Source of the DNA: Clostridium_AD estertheticum_D
GTDB lineage: Bacteria > Bacillota > Clostridia > Clostridiales > Clostridiaceae
Reading direction: 5' to 3'
Length of the DNA stretch: 64,000 nucleotides
Assembly (NCBI RefSeq): GCF_018861295.1
Contig: NZ_JAHLDM010000006.1
Location: 124,001 to 188,000, forward strand
The notes under the pieces are model-generated. The model did no database searches, was not told where the DNA came from, and saw nothing but the letters and a program-made list of their open reading frames with translations. Shown here in pieces: positions 43,082 to 52,175 of this stretch. Both the position numbers and the translations under genes were made by a program. Each line of letters begins with the position of its first letter. The first letter of the stretch is position 1.

Positions 43082-44746
43082 ATGCAGAACCAGAAAAGTC
43101 TAAAGGTTATTCCTTTAGGAGGACTAGGAGAAATAGGGAAGAATATAACGGCTATTGAATACGCGGATGAAATCATTGTTATAGACTGTGGTGTGTCATT
43201 TCCGGATGAGGAAATGTATGGTGTAGATTTAGTAATTCCGGATATAACTTATTTGAAAAATAATGAGAAAAAGGTAAAAGGATTTTTCCTAACTCATGGT
43301 CATGAAGATCATATAGGCTCGTTGCCATTCATTCTAAAACAATTGAATGTACCTATTTATGGTACTAAGCTAACATTAGGATTAATTGAAAATAAACTAA
43401 GGGAACACAATATATTGCAATATTGCGAGCTTCATATTGTAAATGCTGGGGAAACAATAGAACTACAAAATTTTAAAATTGAGTTTATAAGAGTTACCCA
43501 CAGCATAGCTGATTCTTGTGCTATTGCTATCCATTCGCCAATAGGCGTTATATTACATACTGGTGATTTTAAAATCGATTATACCCCAATTGATGGACTC
43601 GTAATGGACTTAGAACGAATCTCTAATCTAGGTAAAGATGGCGTTCTGCTTCTTATGGCTGACAGCACAAATGTTGAGCGCGAAGGGCACTCAATTTCTG
43701 AAAAAACTATCGGAAAAACTCTAACTAGAATATTTTCTAGTGCAAAGGGTAGAGTTATTGTAGCCACATTTGCTTCAAATATTCATAGGATTCAACAGAT
43801 TGCAGACGCGTCTGTGAAATATAATAGAAAAATTGTTTTTAGTGGAAGGAGTATGGACAATATATCACAGGTAGCTATAGATCTTGGATATCTTCATATA
43901 CCAGAAGATTACCTTATTGACATAGATGAAATGTGTAATTACGAAAATAAAGATATTACAATAATAACTACGGGAAGTCAAGGAGAACCTATGGCAGGAC
44001 TTGCTAGGATGGCTTTTTCTACTCATAGAAAAATAACTATAGAACCAGAGGACTTATTTATTATTTCAGCATCTCCAATTCCAGGTAATGAAAAACTTAT
44101 TTCTAGGGTGATAAATGAGTTATTCAAAAGGGGAGCAGAGGTGATTTATGAGGATTTAGAAGAAGTACATGTATCCGGGCATGCATATCAGGAAGAATTG
44201 AAATTAATTCATGCATTAGTTCATCCTAAATATTTTATGCCAGTCCATGGTGAATTTAGACATTTAAAAAAACATGGGAATTTAGCACAAAAATTAGGTA
44301 TGAAAGGTAAAGATATATTTACTATGGAGACAGGGCAAGTTTTAGAAATTACAAAAGATGAAGCGAAGATTACAGGGAGGGTACATACTGGATCCGTATT
44401 TGTTGATGGACTTGGGGTGGGAGACGTTGGAAGCATAGTAATTAGAGATAGGAAACACTTAGCGGAAGATGGGATGCTCACAGTAGTGGTTACCTTAGAG
44501 AGGGAAACTTATAGTATTATTGCAGGACCTGATATAATCACTCGGGGATTTGTATATGCAAAAGAGTCAGATGAATTGATTAGTGAAGTAAAAGAGATTG
44601 TTAGGATTGAACTTAATAAGTGCTTAGAGAATAAAGTTATTGAATGGAATGTATTAAAATTTAATATGAAAAAATCTGTAGAGCGATATTTATATGAAAA
44701 AACAAATCGTAGGCCAATTATTCTTCCGATTATCATGGAGGTATAA
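43082..44746 (+). CDS. rnj: Ribonuclease J
   Basis: Metallo-beta-lactamase/beta-CASP nuclease with 5' exonuclease and endonuclease activity, central to mRNA turnover and rRNA maturation in Firmicutes. The 554 residues include IPLGGLGEIGKN, the zinc motif THGHEDHIG, the beta-CASP segments TFASNIHRIQQI and ITTGSQGEPM, and a C-terminal His in VHGEFRHLKKH. The C-terminal domain is complete. AGGAGAGG precedes the ATG. It is divergent from the YhaM-like gene. The window shows only one copy, so J1 and J2 cannot be told apart. Confidence 0.96.
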   Translation: MQNQKSLKVIPLGGLGEIGKNITAIEYADEIIVIDCGVSFPDEEMYGVDLVIPDITYLKNNEKKVKGFFLTHGHEDHIGSLPFILKQLNVPIYGTKLTLGLIENKLREHNILQYCELHIVNAGETIELQNFKIEFIRVTHSIADSCAIAIHSPIGVILHTGDFKIDYTPIDGLVMDLERISNLGKDGVLLLMADSTNVEREGHSISEKTIGKTLTRIFSSAKGRVIVATFASNIHRIQQIADASVKYNRKIVFSGRSMDNISQVAIDLGYLHIPEDYLIDIDEMCNYENKDITIITTGSQGEPMAGLARMAFSTHRKITIEPEDLFIISASPIPGNEKLISRVINELFKRGAEVIYEDLEEVHVSGHAYQEELKLIHALVHPKYFMPVHGEFRHLKKHGNLAQKLGMKGKDIFTMETGQVLEITKDEAKITGRVHTGSVFVDGLGVGDVGSIVIRDRKHLAEDGMLTVVVTLERETYSIIAGPDIITRGFVYAKESDELISEVKEIVRIELNKCLENKVIEWNVLKFNMKKSVERYLYEKTNRRPIILPIIMEV

Positions 44747-44868
44747 TATTATCACAGGTGCTTTTGTTTCACTAGTATATTAAGGTTTTAAATAGTTAAA
44801 ACTAGCTAAGTGAAAATATTAGAGTTTGTTTATTACTATTTTTAACATTAAAATAAGGAGGATTTTTA

Positions 44869-45060
44869 ATGAACAAATTTCAAAAAAAAATTGAAGATGT
44901 AATGGAATCAATAGAAGAATCAAATTTCTATAAGTGTCAAACAAGAAGAGATTTAAAAAAAGTAGCAAAAGCATTAGTTGAAACAAATGGAACTGTACCT
45001 GATTTTTCAAAGTATAATTTAGATACAAAACATTGGAAGAGTGCTGAAAAATATATTTAA
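44869..45060 (+). CDS. Small conserved-looking protein, function unknown
   Basis: 63 residues, basic and probably helical (MNKFQKKIEDVMESIEESNF, then YKCQTRRDLKKVAKALVETN). It has one Cys and a Trp near the end. There is no signal peptide or membrane segment. A strong AAGGAGG site precedes the ATG and a long hairpin follows the stop, so it looks like a genuine single-gene transcript. No family recognised. Confidence 0.72.
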   Translation: MNKFQKKIEDVMESIEESNFYKCQTRRDLKKVAKALVETNGTVPDFSKYNLDTKHWKSAEKYI

Positions 45061-45067
45061 ATACTCT

Positions 45068-45106
45068 AATTAAGAGCCACTATAAAATTTATAGTGGCTC
45101 TTAATT
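45068..45106 (+). terminator. Hairpin terminator after the 63-residue gene
   Basis: A 19-bp perfect inverted repeat (AATTAAGAGCCACTATAAA and its complement). The 3' side ends TTAATTT. Confidence 0.8.
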
Positions 45107-45157
45107 TAAAATTAATACTTCTTGTTTAGAATAAATGGTCAAACTAGGTAAATATAC

Positions 45158-45184
45158 TTGAAATTTTAGTCATAAAAGTATAAA
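45158..45184 (+). promoter_or_regulatory. Possible promoter of the thrB leader
   Basis: TTGAAA, 15 bases, TATAAA. Spacing is short, but both boxes are good and no better candidate lies between the preceding terminator and the leader peptide. Confidence 0.4.
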
Positions 45185-45229
45185 ATGAATGACATAATAA
45201 TAAATACTGTCGGATTAGGGGGCAACTAT

Positions 45230-45283
45230 ATGAATTTTTTTTATGTAATAGGTAAAGAAACAGTTGTAAATAGTTATGTTTGA
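45230..45283 (+). CDS. Leader peptide overlapping homoserine kinase
   Basis: A 17-codon ORF (MNFFYVIGKETVVNSYV) begins six or seven bases after a strong TTAGGGGG site. Its stop codon overlaps the start of thrB: the two share 8 bp. The thrB ATG has no good binding site of its own, so ribosomes finishing this peptide may restart at thrB. The peptide has one Thr and no Ile, so it does not look like a classic threonine attenuator. Confidence 0.5.
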   Translation: MNFFYVIGKETVVNSYV

Positions 45284-46163
45284 AATTAAAATACCTGCCA
45301 CAAGTGCAAATATGGGGCCAGGACTTGATACTCTCGGGGTTGCGTTTAAACTTTATAATAGGTTTATAGTTGAAGAGATAGAATCTGGACTTGAAATTTT
45401 TGGTTGTAATAAGGAATTTGCAAACAATAATAACTTAGTTTATACTTCAATGTTAAAAACCTTTAAAAAACTCCAAAAGGATCCCAAAAGTGTTAGATTA
45501 ACTTTTAAAACGGAAATACCTGTTAGTGGAGGGCTTGGAAGTAGTGCTACATGTATATTGGCAGGGATTACGGCTGCTAATAGGTTATGTGGAGATATTT
45601 TAACAAAACAAGAGGTTTTAAATTATGCTTGTGAAATTGAAGGACATCCGGATAATATTACTCCTGCAATGATTGGTGGCATGACTGTTTCAATTATGAA
45701 TGAGGGAGTTAACCATTATAATAAAATTCCGATTAATGGGAGTATAAAATTTTGCGCACTAATCCCTAAGCTACAGTTATCAACTAAGTCTTCAAGAGCA
45801 GTGCTACCAGAAACAATACCGTTTAAAGATGCTGTGTATAATGTAGGTATGGTTTCGATGCTTATTGTATCACTTGTTAATGGTGATTATGAAGGTGTAA
45901 AGCTTGCTTGCAAAGATAAACTTCATCAGCCATATAGAATGGGGTTAATAAAAAATTACTCGCAAATTTCAAGTTTTGTTAAAGAAAGTGAAGCTTTAGG
46001 CGTATTTCTTAGTGGTGCTGGACCAACAATTATGGTAATGCTTAAAAAAGATGATAGTAATACTGAAGGAAAACTAAAAGAATTTTTAAAGGGTTTATCA
46101 GGAAGTTGGGAAACTCTAAATTTAGAAATTGATGAGGATGGTTTGAATATAGAAAATATTTAA
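45276..46163 (+). CDS. thrB: Homoserine kinase
   Basis: Phosphorylates homoserine with ATP in threonine synthesis. GHMP-kinase family, 295 residues: IPATSANMGPGLDTLG at the N-terminus, the ATP-binding PVSGGLGSSATC near residue 90, EGHPDNITPAMIGG, and the C-terminal FLSGAGPTIMV. All are typical of ThrB. The ATG at 45276 lies inside the end of an upstream leader ORF and lacks a clear ribosome binding site. Neither threonine synthase nor homoserine dehydrogenase is adjacent. Confidence 0.94.
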   Translation: MFEIKIPATSANMGPGLDTLGVAFKLYNRFIVEEIESGLEIFGCNKEFANNNNLVYTSMLKTFKKLQKDPKSVRLTFKTEIPVSGGLGSSATCILAGITAANRLCGDILTKQEVLNYACEIEGHPDNITPAMIGGMTVSIMNEGVNHYNKIPINGSIKFCALIPKLQLSTKSSRAVLPETIPFKDAVYNVGMVSMLIVSLVNGDYEGVKLACKDKLHQPYRMGLIKNYSQISSFVKESEALGVFLSGAGPTIMVMLKKDDSNTEGKLKEFLKGLSGSWETLNLEIDEDGLNIENI

Positions 46164-46275
46164 ATAATAATTTTATTACATAATAATTCACTTGCAACTT
46201 ACGTTACGTAATGATGTATATTTACCTTATACAATTTATATTTATAAAATGTACAAAAAGTAGGAGGTTTTTATA

Positions 46276-47379
46276 ATGATACCTTTATGTATACCAGAAA
46301 TTAGAGGCAATGAGTTAAAATACGTTAAAGACTGTATAGATACTAATTGGGTATCTTCAGTAGGAAGTTATGTTAATTTATTTGAAGAAAAATTTAGTGA
46401 ATATGTAGGCAGCAAAAGTGCTGTAGTTACAATGAATGGTACGGCTGCGCTTCAACTTGCATTGTTAACCCTTGGAATAGGAGAGGGAGACGAGGTTATA
46501 GTCCCATCGCTTACATTTATATCTCCGGTTAATACAATAAAATATGTAGGTGCAGAACCAGTATTTGTAGATGTATGCCGTGACACATTTGTTATGGATG
46601 CTTCTAAAATAGAAGAGTTAATAACACCTAAAACAAAGGCTATAATGCCAGTGCATATTTATGGTCATCCTGTAGATATGGTTAAAGTAATGCAAATAGC
46701 GAAAAAACATAATTTATTTGTTATAGAAGATGCAACGGAATCGCTAGGGTCTACTTGCAATGGCAAAATGGCAGGAACTATAGGTGATATAGGTTGTTTT
46801 AGTTTTAATGGTAATAAGCTTATAACTACTGGAGCAGGTGGAATGCTTGTAACTAACAATTTAGAGTACGGCAAGCGGGCAAAATTTTTGTCTACTCAAG
46901 CAAAAGTAGTTACGCAAAATAAAGCGTTTTACCATTCAGAAATAGGATACAATATGAGAATGCCAAATCTTTTAGCTGCATTTGGAGTAGCTCAACTTGA
47001 AAATGTTAAAGAATATTTAAAAATTAAAAGAGAAAATGCAGTGTATTATAACCAGCTTCTAGGTGAAATTAAAGGAATTACATTGCCAGTTGAAAGAGAA
47101 AATGTTGAAAACTGCTACTGGTTATATTCAATCCTAGTTGAAGATGAATATGGTATAACTCGTGATGAGCTTATACAAAAATTAAATGCAGGTAAAATAG
47201 AGGCAAGACCTTTCTTTATGCCTATCCATGATATGCCTCCATATAAGGGGAGTAAACACGGTGATTTAACTGTTACAAATGAACTTTACGCACGAGGAAT
47301 AAATCTTCCAAGTTCTGTAGGGCTTACAAAAGAAGAGATTAGCAAGGTATGTGAAACAATAAAAAATAGTGTAGATTAA
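46276..47379 (+). CDS. DegT/DnrJ/EryC1/StrS family sugar aminotransferase
   Basis: A PLP enzyme of 367 residues. TMNGTAALQLALLTLGI binds the cofactor phosphate, FVIEDATESLGS carries the PLP-contacting Asp, and the Schiff-base Lys lies in SFNGNKLITTGAGG. Members transaminate keto-sugar nucleotides for polysaccharide, flagellin glycan or antibiotic sugars. It resembles LegC/PerA-like enzymes, but no other sugar-nucleotide gene is nearby, so the substrate is open. An AGGAGG site precedes the ATG and a strong terminator follows. Confidence 0.9.
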   Translation: MIPLCIPEIRGNELKYVKDCIDTNWVSSVGSYVNLFEEKFSEYVGSKSAVVTMNGTAALQLALLTLGIGEGDEVIVPSLTFISPVNTIKYVGAEPVFVDVCRDTFVMDASKIEELITPKTKAIMPVHIYGHPVDMVKVMQIAKKHNLFVIEDATESLGSTCNGKMAGTIGDIGCFSFNGNKLITTGAGGMLVTNNLEYGKRAKFLSTQAKVVTQNKAFYHSEIGYNMRMPNLLAAFGVAQLENVKEYLKIKRENAVYYNQLLGEIKGITLPVERENVENCYWLYSILVEDEYGITRDELIQKLNAGKIEARPFFMPIHDMPPYKGSKHGDLTVTNELYARGINLPSSVGLTKEEISKVCETIKNSVD

Positions 47380-47396
47380 ATTAGGGTTTAGAAAAT

Positions 47397-47449
47397 AAGG
47401 GAGCAACAACATTATGGATAATAAATTCATGGTGTTGTTGCTCCCTTTA
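47397..47449 (+). terminator. Terminator after the aminotransferase gene
   Basis: AAGGGAGCAACAAC pairs with GTTGTTGCTCCCTT across a loop of about 23 bases, then TTAT. Confidence 0.82.
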
Positions 47450-47573
47450 TGTATGGTTTAATTTAAATTGTAGTTGTAATGAAAATGAAGATTTTATACC
47501 TAGCGCTTTTGTTGTTAAATACATTTTAAGTTTTTATTGTGATCTTCGTTATAATAATTTTTTTGTAAACCGT

Positions 47574-47653
47574 TTATTGACTTAATTAAGGCAAGGTGTA
47601 ATAATTAAAGTAACGTTTACAATAGGTAGGGTATTATAAGTAAACGGTATAAT
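47574..47653 (+). promoter_or_regulatory. nifJ promoter region with three GTAAAC-type elements
   Basis: TTGACT (47577-47582), 16 bases and TAATAA form a likely sigma-A promoter. Around it lie TGTAAACCGTTTAT, GTAACGTTTAC and GTAAACGGTA. All are variants of a GTAAACGTTTAC dyad and partly resemble catabolite-responsive elements. The regulator is not known. Confidence 0.45.
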
Positions 47654-47721
47654 AAAATATTATAGTTTATTAAAGACTATATAAAATAACCATATATAAA
47701 TACACCAAGGGGGAATTATAT

Positions 47722-50700
47722 ATGACAAAAGTTATGAAAACAATGGATGGAAATGAAGCTTGTGCCTATGTATCATACGCTTTTACAGAGGTAGCAACAA
47801 TTTATCCAATAACACCATCTTCACCAATGGCTGAGCATGTAGACGAATGGTCGGCTTATGGAAAGAAAAACATTTTTGGTCAAACAGTAAAATTAGTAGA
47901 GATGGAATCAGAAGCAGGGGCTATAGGCGCAGTTCATGGGTCTCTTGAGGCAGGAGCTTTAACTACATCGTATACGGCATCACAAGGGTTGCTTTTAATG
48001 GTTCCTACAATGTATAGAATTGCAGGACAATTAAAGCCCGGAGTTTTACATGTTAGTGCTCGTACAGTAGGTACTCACGCACTTTCAATTTTTGGGGATC
48101 ATTCAGACGTAATGTCTTGCCGCCAAACAGGTTTTGCAATGATGTCTACAGCAAGTGTACAAGAAGTTATGGATTTATCTGGTGTTGCACATTTAAGTGC
48201 AATTAAAGGACGTGTACCATTTTTACACTTCTTTGATGGTTTTAGAACTTCTCATGAAATTCAAAAAATTGAATGCCTTGAATATGATGATTTAGCTAAA
48301 CTTATAGATCAAGATGCTCTTAAGGCATTTAGGAAAAATTCTTTGAATCCTGAAAGACCTATTCAACGTAGCACAGTACAAAATCCTGATATCTTCTTCC
48401 AGGCACGTGAGGCAAGTAATAGGTTTTATGATGCTATTCCTGGTATTGTAGAAAATTATATGAATGATATTAATAAAATTACAAATAGAAATTACAAACT
48501 ATTTAATTACTATGGTGCAACTGATGCTGACCGAGTAATTATCGCTATGGGTTCTGTATGTGGAGCAATAGAGGAAACAATAGATTATTTAAATGCAAAT
48601 GGTCAAAAAGTCGGTCTTGTTAAAGTGCATCTATTCAGACCATTTTCAGTGGAGCATTTGTTAAAGGCAATTCCTGAAACAGTTAAAAACATTGCTGTTT
48701 TAGATAGGACTAAAGAACCAGGAGCAGCAGGTGAACCACTATTTGAAGATGTGTGTACTGCTTACGTAAACAAGGAAGTTCGTCCAAAACTTTATGGAGG
48801 ACGTTATGGATTATCATCTAAAGATACAACACCTGCTCAAATAGTTGCGGTATACGAAAATCTTAAACAAAGTACACCTAAAAATCACTTTACTGTTGGA
48901 ATTAATGATGATGTAACACATCATTCAATCCTTGTTGGTGAAGAACTTAATGTGTTATCAAAAGGAACAATTAGTTGCAAGTTTTGGGGACTTGGTTCAG
49001 ATGGTACAGTAGGAGCAAACAAAAACTCAATAAAGATTATTGGTGATCATACGGATATGTTTGTTCAAGCTTATTTCGTTTTTGATACAAAAAAGTCAGG
49101 AGGAGTAACACAATCGCACTTGCGTTTTGGAAAAGAGCCTATACGATCAAGTTATCTTGTAAAAGGAGCAGATTTTATTGCATGTCATAATTTTTCATAT
49201 TTAGAGAAGTATGATATAATTTCTGATTTAAAATATGGAAAAACATTTTTATTGAATTGTTGTTGGAAGGGTGAAGAATTAGAAAAATATCTTCCAAGTA
49301 AAGTAAAACAATATATTGCTAAAAATAACATAGAGTTTTATACAATTGATGCTTCGCGTATTGCTAAAGAACTCGGTTTAGGTAGACGTTCCAATACTGT
49401 GCTTCAAGCTGCTTTCTTCAAATTAGCGAACATTATACCAATAGATGATGCAGTGGAGTATATGAAGAAATCTATATACAAAAGTTATAGTAAAAAAGGT
49501 GATATTATTGTTAATATGAACTATGGGGCAGTAGACAAAGGCATTGAAGGTTTAGTAAAAGTAGAAGTTCCGAGTATCTGGGTTAATGAGGTCGAGGAAG
49601 ATTCAGAAGGTACTGTAGATGTTCCTGATTTTATTAAAAATATTCTTATACCTGTTAATGCTCAAAAGGGAGATAGTATTCCAGTAAGTGCTTTTATAGG
49701 AATGGAGGATGGTACGGCACCACTAGGTACATCAGCCTTCGAGAAGAGAGGCATAGCTACAGAGGTTCCATCATGGAATGTAGATAATTGTATTCAGTGT
49801 AATCAATGTTCATTTGTGTGTCCACATGCTGCAATAAGACCATTTTTGCTAAGTAGTGATGAAGTAGAAAATGCACCAAATGGATTTAAATTAAAGAAAG
49901 CCATGGGAAAAGGCCTTGAAGATTATAAATATAGAATACAAGTTGACACATTAGATTGTACAGGTTGTGGAATTTGTTCTAATGTTTGTCCTGCTAAAGA
50001 AAAAGCTCTTACAATGGAACCTATCGAGAAGGAGCAAAAGGAGATGGATAACTGGTATTATGCATTATCATTATCTAAGAAAGAAAATTGTGGTGACATT
50101 ACTACTGTAAAAGGAAGTCAGTTTGAGAAGCCGTTACTTGAGTTTTCTGGGGCTTGTGCAGGATGTGGCGAAACCCCTTATGCTAAGGTAATTACACAAT
50201 TGTATGGAGATAGGATGTATCTTGCTAGTGCAACAGGTTGTTGCCAGGCTTGGGGTGCGGCATCACCATGCGTGCCATATACAACAAATTCAGAAGGTCA
50301 CGGACCAGCTTGGTCGAACTCATTATTTGAAAACAATGCAGAATTTAGTCTTGGTATGTGCTTAGCAGTGAACCAACAAAGGGAGCTATTAAAGTCAAAA
50401 GTAGAGAAAATTATTAATTTAACAAATGATTCAAATGTAAAGTCATCACTTAAGGATTGGATTGACAATTATAGTAATGGAAAAACATCAAAAGTTATAA
50501 GTAAGAAGGTAATTGAAGTATTAGAAAAAGCAAACTTAAGTAAAGAACTTAGGGAACTAGCAAATGAAATACTTGTAAGTAAAGAACACCTTGCTAAAAA
50601 GTCAATGTGGATGTATGGAGGAGATGGTTGGGCATATGATATTGGGTTTGGTGGTCTAGATCATGTTCTATCAAGGGGGGAGGACGTAAATATAATTGTA

Positions 50701-51246
50701 TTTGATACAGAAGTTTATTCAAATACTGGTGGTCAATCATCGAAAGCAACCCCAATAGGTGCTGTTGCTCAATTTGCAGCATCTGGCAAAAAGTTTAATA
50801 AGAAAGATTTAGGCATGATGGCAATGAGTTACGGTAATGTTTACGTAGCACAAGTAGCTATGGGAGGAAGTAAAAGTCAATTCCTTAAAGCAGTTGTTGA
50901 GGCTGAAAATTATCCTGGTTCATCACTTATTATCGCTTATGCTCCATGTATAAGTCATGGGTTAAAAGGAGGTATGAGTACTACTCAGGCAAATACCAAA
51001 CGTGCTGTTGAAGTAGGATATTGGCACCTTTATAGGTGCAATCCAGCTCTTGAGAAGGAAGGAAAGAATCCATTTATTTTAGATTCAAAGGAGCCAACAG
51101 GGAGTTTTCGCGAGTTCTTACTTGGTGAAGTACGTTATTCATCGTTGCTAAGAACTTTCCCTGAGAATGCTGAGGAGTTATTCGCAGCTGCAGAAAAAGC
51201 ATCAAACAAAAGGTACCAGAATTATAGAAGACTTGCCAGTAACTAA
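47722..51246 (+). CDS. nifJ: Pyruvate:ferredoxin (flavodoxin) oxidoreductase
   Basis: Central enzyme of anaerobic fermentation: oxidises pyruvate with CoA to acetyl-CoA and CO2 and reduces ferredoxin. The 1174-residue single-chain form has all domains. The N-terminal pyruvate domain (AYAFTEVATIYPITPSSPMA) comes first, then the gamma and EKR-type linker regions. A two-cluster ferredoxin domain follows, with CIQCNQCSFVCPHA from Cys690 and CTGCGICSNVCP from Cys746. Last is the TPP domain with the proximal cluster Cys residues in ACAGCGETPY and the GDGWAYDIGFGG motif. GGGGG precedes the ATG. Single-gene transcript with promoter and terminator. Confidence 0.98.
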   Translation: MTKVMKTMDGNEACAYVSYAFTEVATIYPITPSSPMAEHVDEWSAYGKKNIFGQTVKLVEMESEAGAIGAVHGSLEAGALTTSYTASQGLLLMVPTMYRIAGQLKPGVLHVSARTVGTHALSIFGDHSDVMSCRQTGFAMMSTASVQEVMDLSGVAHLSAIKGRVPFLHFFDGFRTSHEIQKIECLEYDDLAKLIDQDALKAFRKNSLNPERPIQRSTVQNPDIFFQAREASNRFYDAIPGIVENYMNDINKITNRNYKLFNYYGATDADRVIIAMGSVCGAIEETIDYLNANGQKVGLVKVHLFRPFSVEHLLKAIPETVKNIAVLDRTKEPGAAGEPLFEDVCTAYVNKEVRPKLYGGRYGLSSKDTTPAQIVAVYENLKQSTPKNHFTVGINDDVTHHSILVGEELNVLSKGTISCKFWGLGSDGTVGANKNSIKIIGDHTDMFVQAYFVFDTKKSGGVTQSHLRFGKEPIRSSYLVKGADFIACHNFSYLEKYDIISDLKYGKTFLLNCCWKGEELEKYLPSKVKQYIAKNNIEFYTIDASRIAKELGLGRRSNTVLQAAFFKLANIIPIDDAVEYMKKSIYKSYSKKGDIIVNMNYGAVDKGIEGLVKVEVPSIWVNEVEEDSEGTVDVPDFIKNILIPVNAQKGDSIPVSAFIGMEDGTAPLGTSAFEKRGIATEVPSWNVDNCIQCNQCSFVCPHAAIRPFLLSSDEVENAPNGFKLKKAMGKGLEDYKYRIQVDTLDCTGCGICSNVCPAKEKALTMEPIEKEQKEMDNWYYALSLSKKENCGDITTVKGSQFEKPLLEFSGACAGCGETPYAKVITQLYGDRMYLASATGCCQAWGAASPCVPYTTNSEGHGPAWSNSLFENNAEFSLGMCLAVNQQRELLKSKVEKIINLTNDSNVKSSLKDWIDNYSNGKTSKVISKKVIEVLEKANLSKELRELANEILVSKEHLAKKSMWMYGGDGWAYDIGFGGLDHVLSRGEDVNIIVFDTEVYSNTGGQSSKATPIGAVAQFAASGKKFNKKDLGMMAMSYGNVYVAQVAMGGSKSQFLKAVVEAENYPGSSLIIAYAPCISHGLKGGMSTTQANTKRAVEVGYWHLYRCNPALEKEGKNPFILDSKEPTGSFREFLLGEVRYSSLLRTFPENAEELFAAAEKASNKRYQNYRRLASN

Positions 51247-51281
51247 TGTATTTAAGTCTTCAGGTAAAACAATATATGAAT

Positions 51282-51328
51282 AACAAAAATAAACCTTACT
51301 CATTTTATGAGTAAAGTTTATTTTTGTT
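51282..51328. terminator. Bidirectional terminator after nifJ
   Basis: AACAAAAATAAACCTTACTC pairs with its complement at 51309-51328 with one mismatch. The A-rich and T-rich ends serve both strands. It separates nifJ from the truncated symporter gene. Confidence 0.85.
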
Positions 51329-51341
51329 ATGCTAAATTATA

Positions 51342-51689
51342 TTAACTATTAACCGCAATTTTATTGATTTCTTCTATATATTTATTAGCTTTTATAGGGT
51401 TATATTGACCCTCCCATTTGGATATAACTACGCAAGCAAGTGAATTGCCAACTACATTAACTGCAGTTCTTGCCATATCTAAGATACGATCTATACCTGC
51501 TATGAATGCTAGTCCCTCTATTGGAATACCGACAGAACCTAATGTAGCTAGGAGTACTACAAAAGATACCCCTGGAACTCCGGCTATACCTTTTGAAGTA
51601 ACCATTAATACAACCATTAGATTAATCTGCGTAAGGAGGGGTAAGTGGATACCATATAATTGAACAATAAAAAGTGCGGCTATATAGTT
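51342..51689 (-). pseudogene. Truncated dicarboxylate/amino acid:cation symporter (DAACS) gene
   Basis: The reading frame encodes only the last 115 or so residues of a GltP/DctA-type symporter: IAALFIVQLYG, MVTSKGIAGVPGVSFVV and GIDRILDMARTAVNVVGNSL are the conserved C-terminal transport segments. An in-frame stop lies just upstream, and about 300 N-terminal residues are missing. A complete protein of this family has 400-450 residues and could not work without them. A later in-frame ATG at 51617 gives only 91 residues and has no convincing role. I call it a deletion remnant. Confidence 0.88.
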
Positions 51690-51757
51690 TTAAAGCTTTT
51701 GTATTTTTCGCCTTAGTGTATATTATAAAGATGTACTATGTCTATACAATTAGTATT

Positions 51758-52030
51758 TTATCTTGGTGTTTTAGGTTTCGCTCCCCAGCATTTGTCACAA
51801 TTTAGGCAACAATGAGAGGCAAAGTTATTACAGTGCCCATTCTTAATTTGATTAGGTAAGCCTGTAACTTTTTTTGACTTTTTCATCCACTTGAACATAT
51901 TTTTTATTTCATTTTTTCCTTGCTTATCTAAAAGTATATTAGAGTCTATGATGTACCACCCCTTAATATTTTTTAATTTAATTACTATGCTATACAGTAT
52001 AATACTTTTACTTATAAGATGCAGTAACAA
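51758..52030 (-). CDS. Possible small Cys-rich protein
   Basis: The frame is 90 codons long, but the convincing part is the last 40-45 residues: a basic stretch KKSKKVTGLPNQIKNGH, then CNNFASHCCLNCDKCWG, with five Cys and a His spaced like a zinc site. No start codon has a well-placed ribosome binding site, so the true start is uncertain; an ATG at codon 45 is one option. It may be a real small metal-binding protein or a remnant in this scarred region. Family not recognised. Confidence 0.35.
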   Translation of the reverse strand: MLLHLISKSIILYSIVIKLKNIKGWYIIDSNILLDKQGKNEIKNMFKWMKKSKKVTGLPNQIKNGHCNNFASHCCLNCDKCWGAKPKTPR

Positions 52031-52126
52031 TTGATACCGAGGTTAATAATGAGATTTGTAGAAAAATAAAGTAATGAGTAGTATAATACTAATAATTAGT
52101 CTAATTTTAAAATTATATTAAAAATA

Positions 52127-52154
52127 TTGACATATAACAGTATAATGCTATAAA
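52127..52154 (+). promoter_or_regulatory. Sigma-A promoter of the methyltransferase gene
   Basis: TTGACA, 16 bases, TATAAA. The start point would be near 52161, only about 15 bases before the ATG, giving an unusually short leader that is little more than the AGGAGGA site. Confidence 0.6.
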
Positions 52155-52175
52155 AAAACAATTAGGAGGAACCAT

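Noticed and set aside
46188..46216. Possible further R1 repeat copy (ACTTGCAACTTACGTTACG)
   Set aside because: Only short blocks match R1 and the hairpin arms are missing, so it was not counted.
51342..51617. A functional 91-residue membrane protein gene
   Set aside because: It is plainly the C-terminal part of a symporter family whose transport core needs the missing N-terminal helices, and the homologous frame continues upstream of the ATG to a stop.
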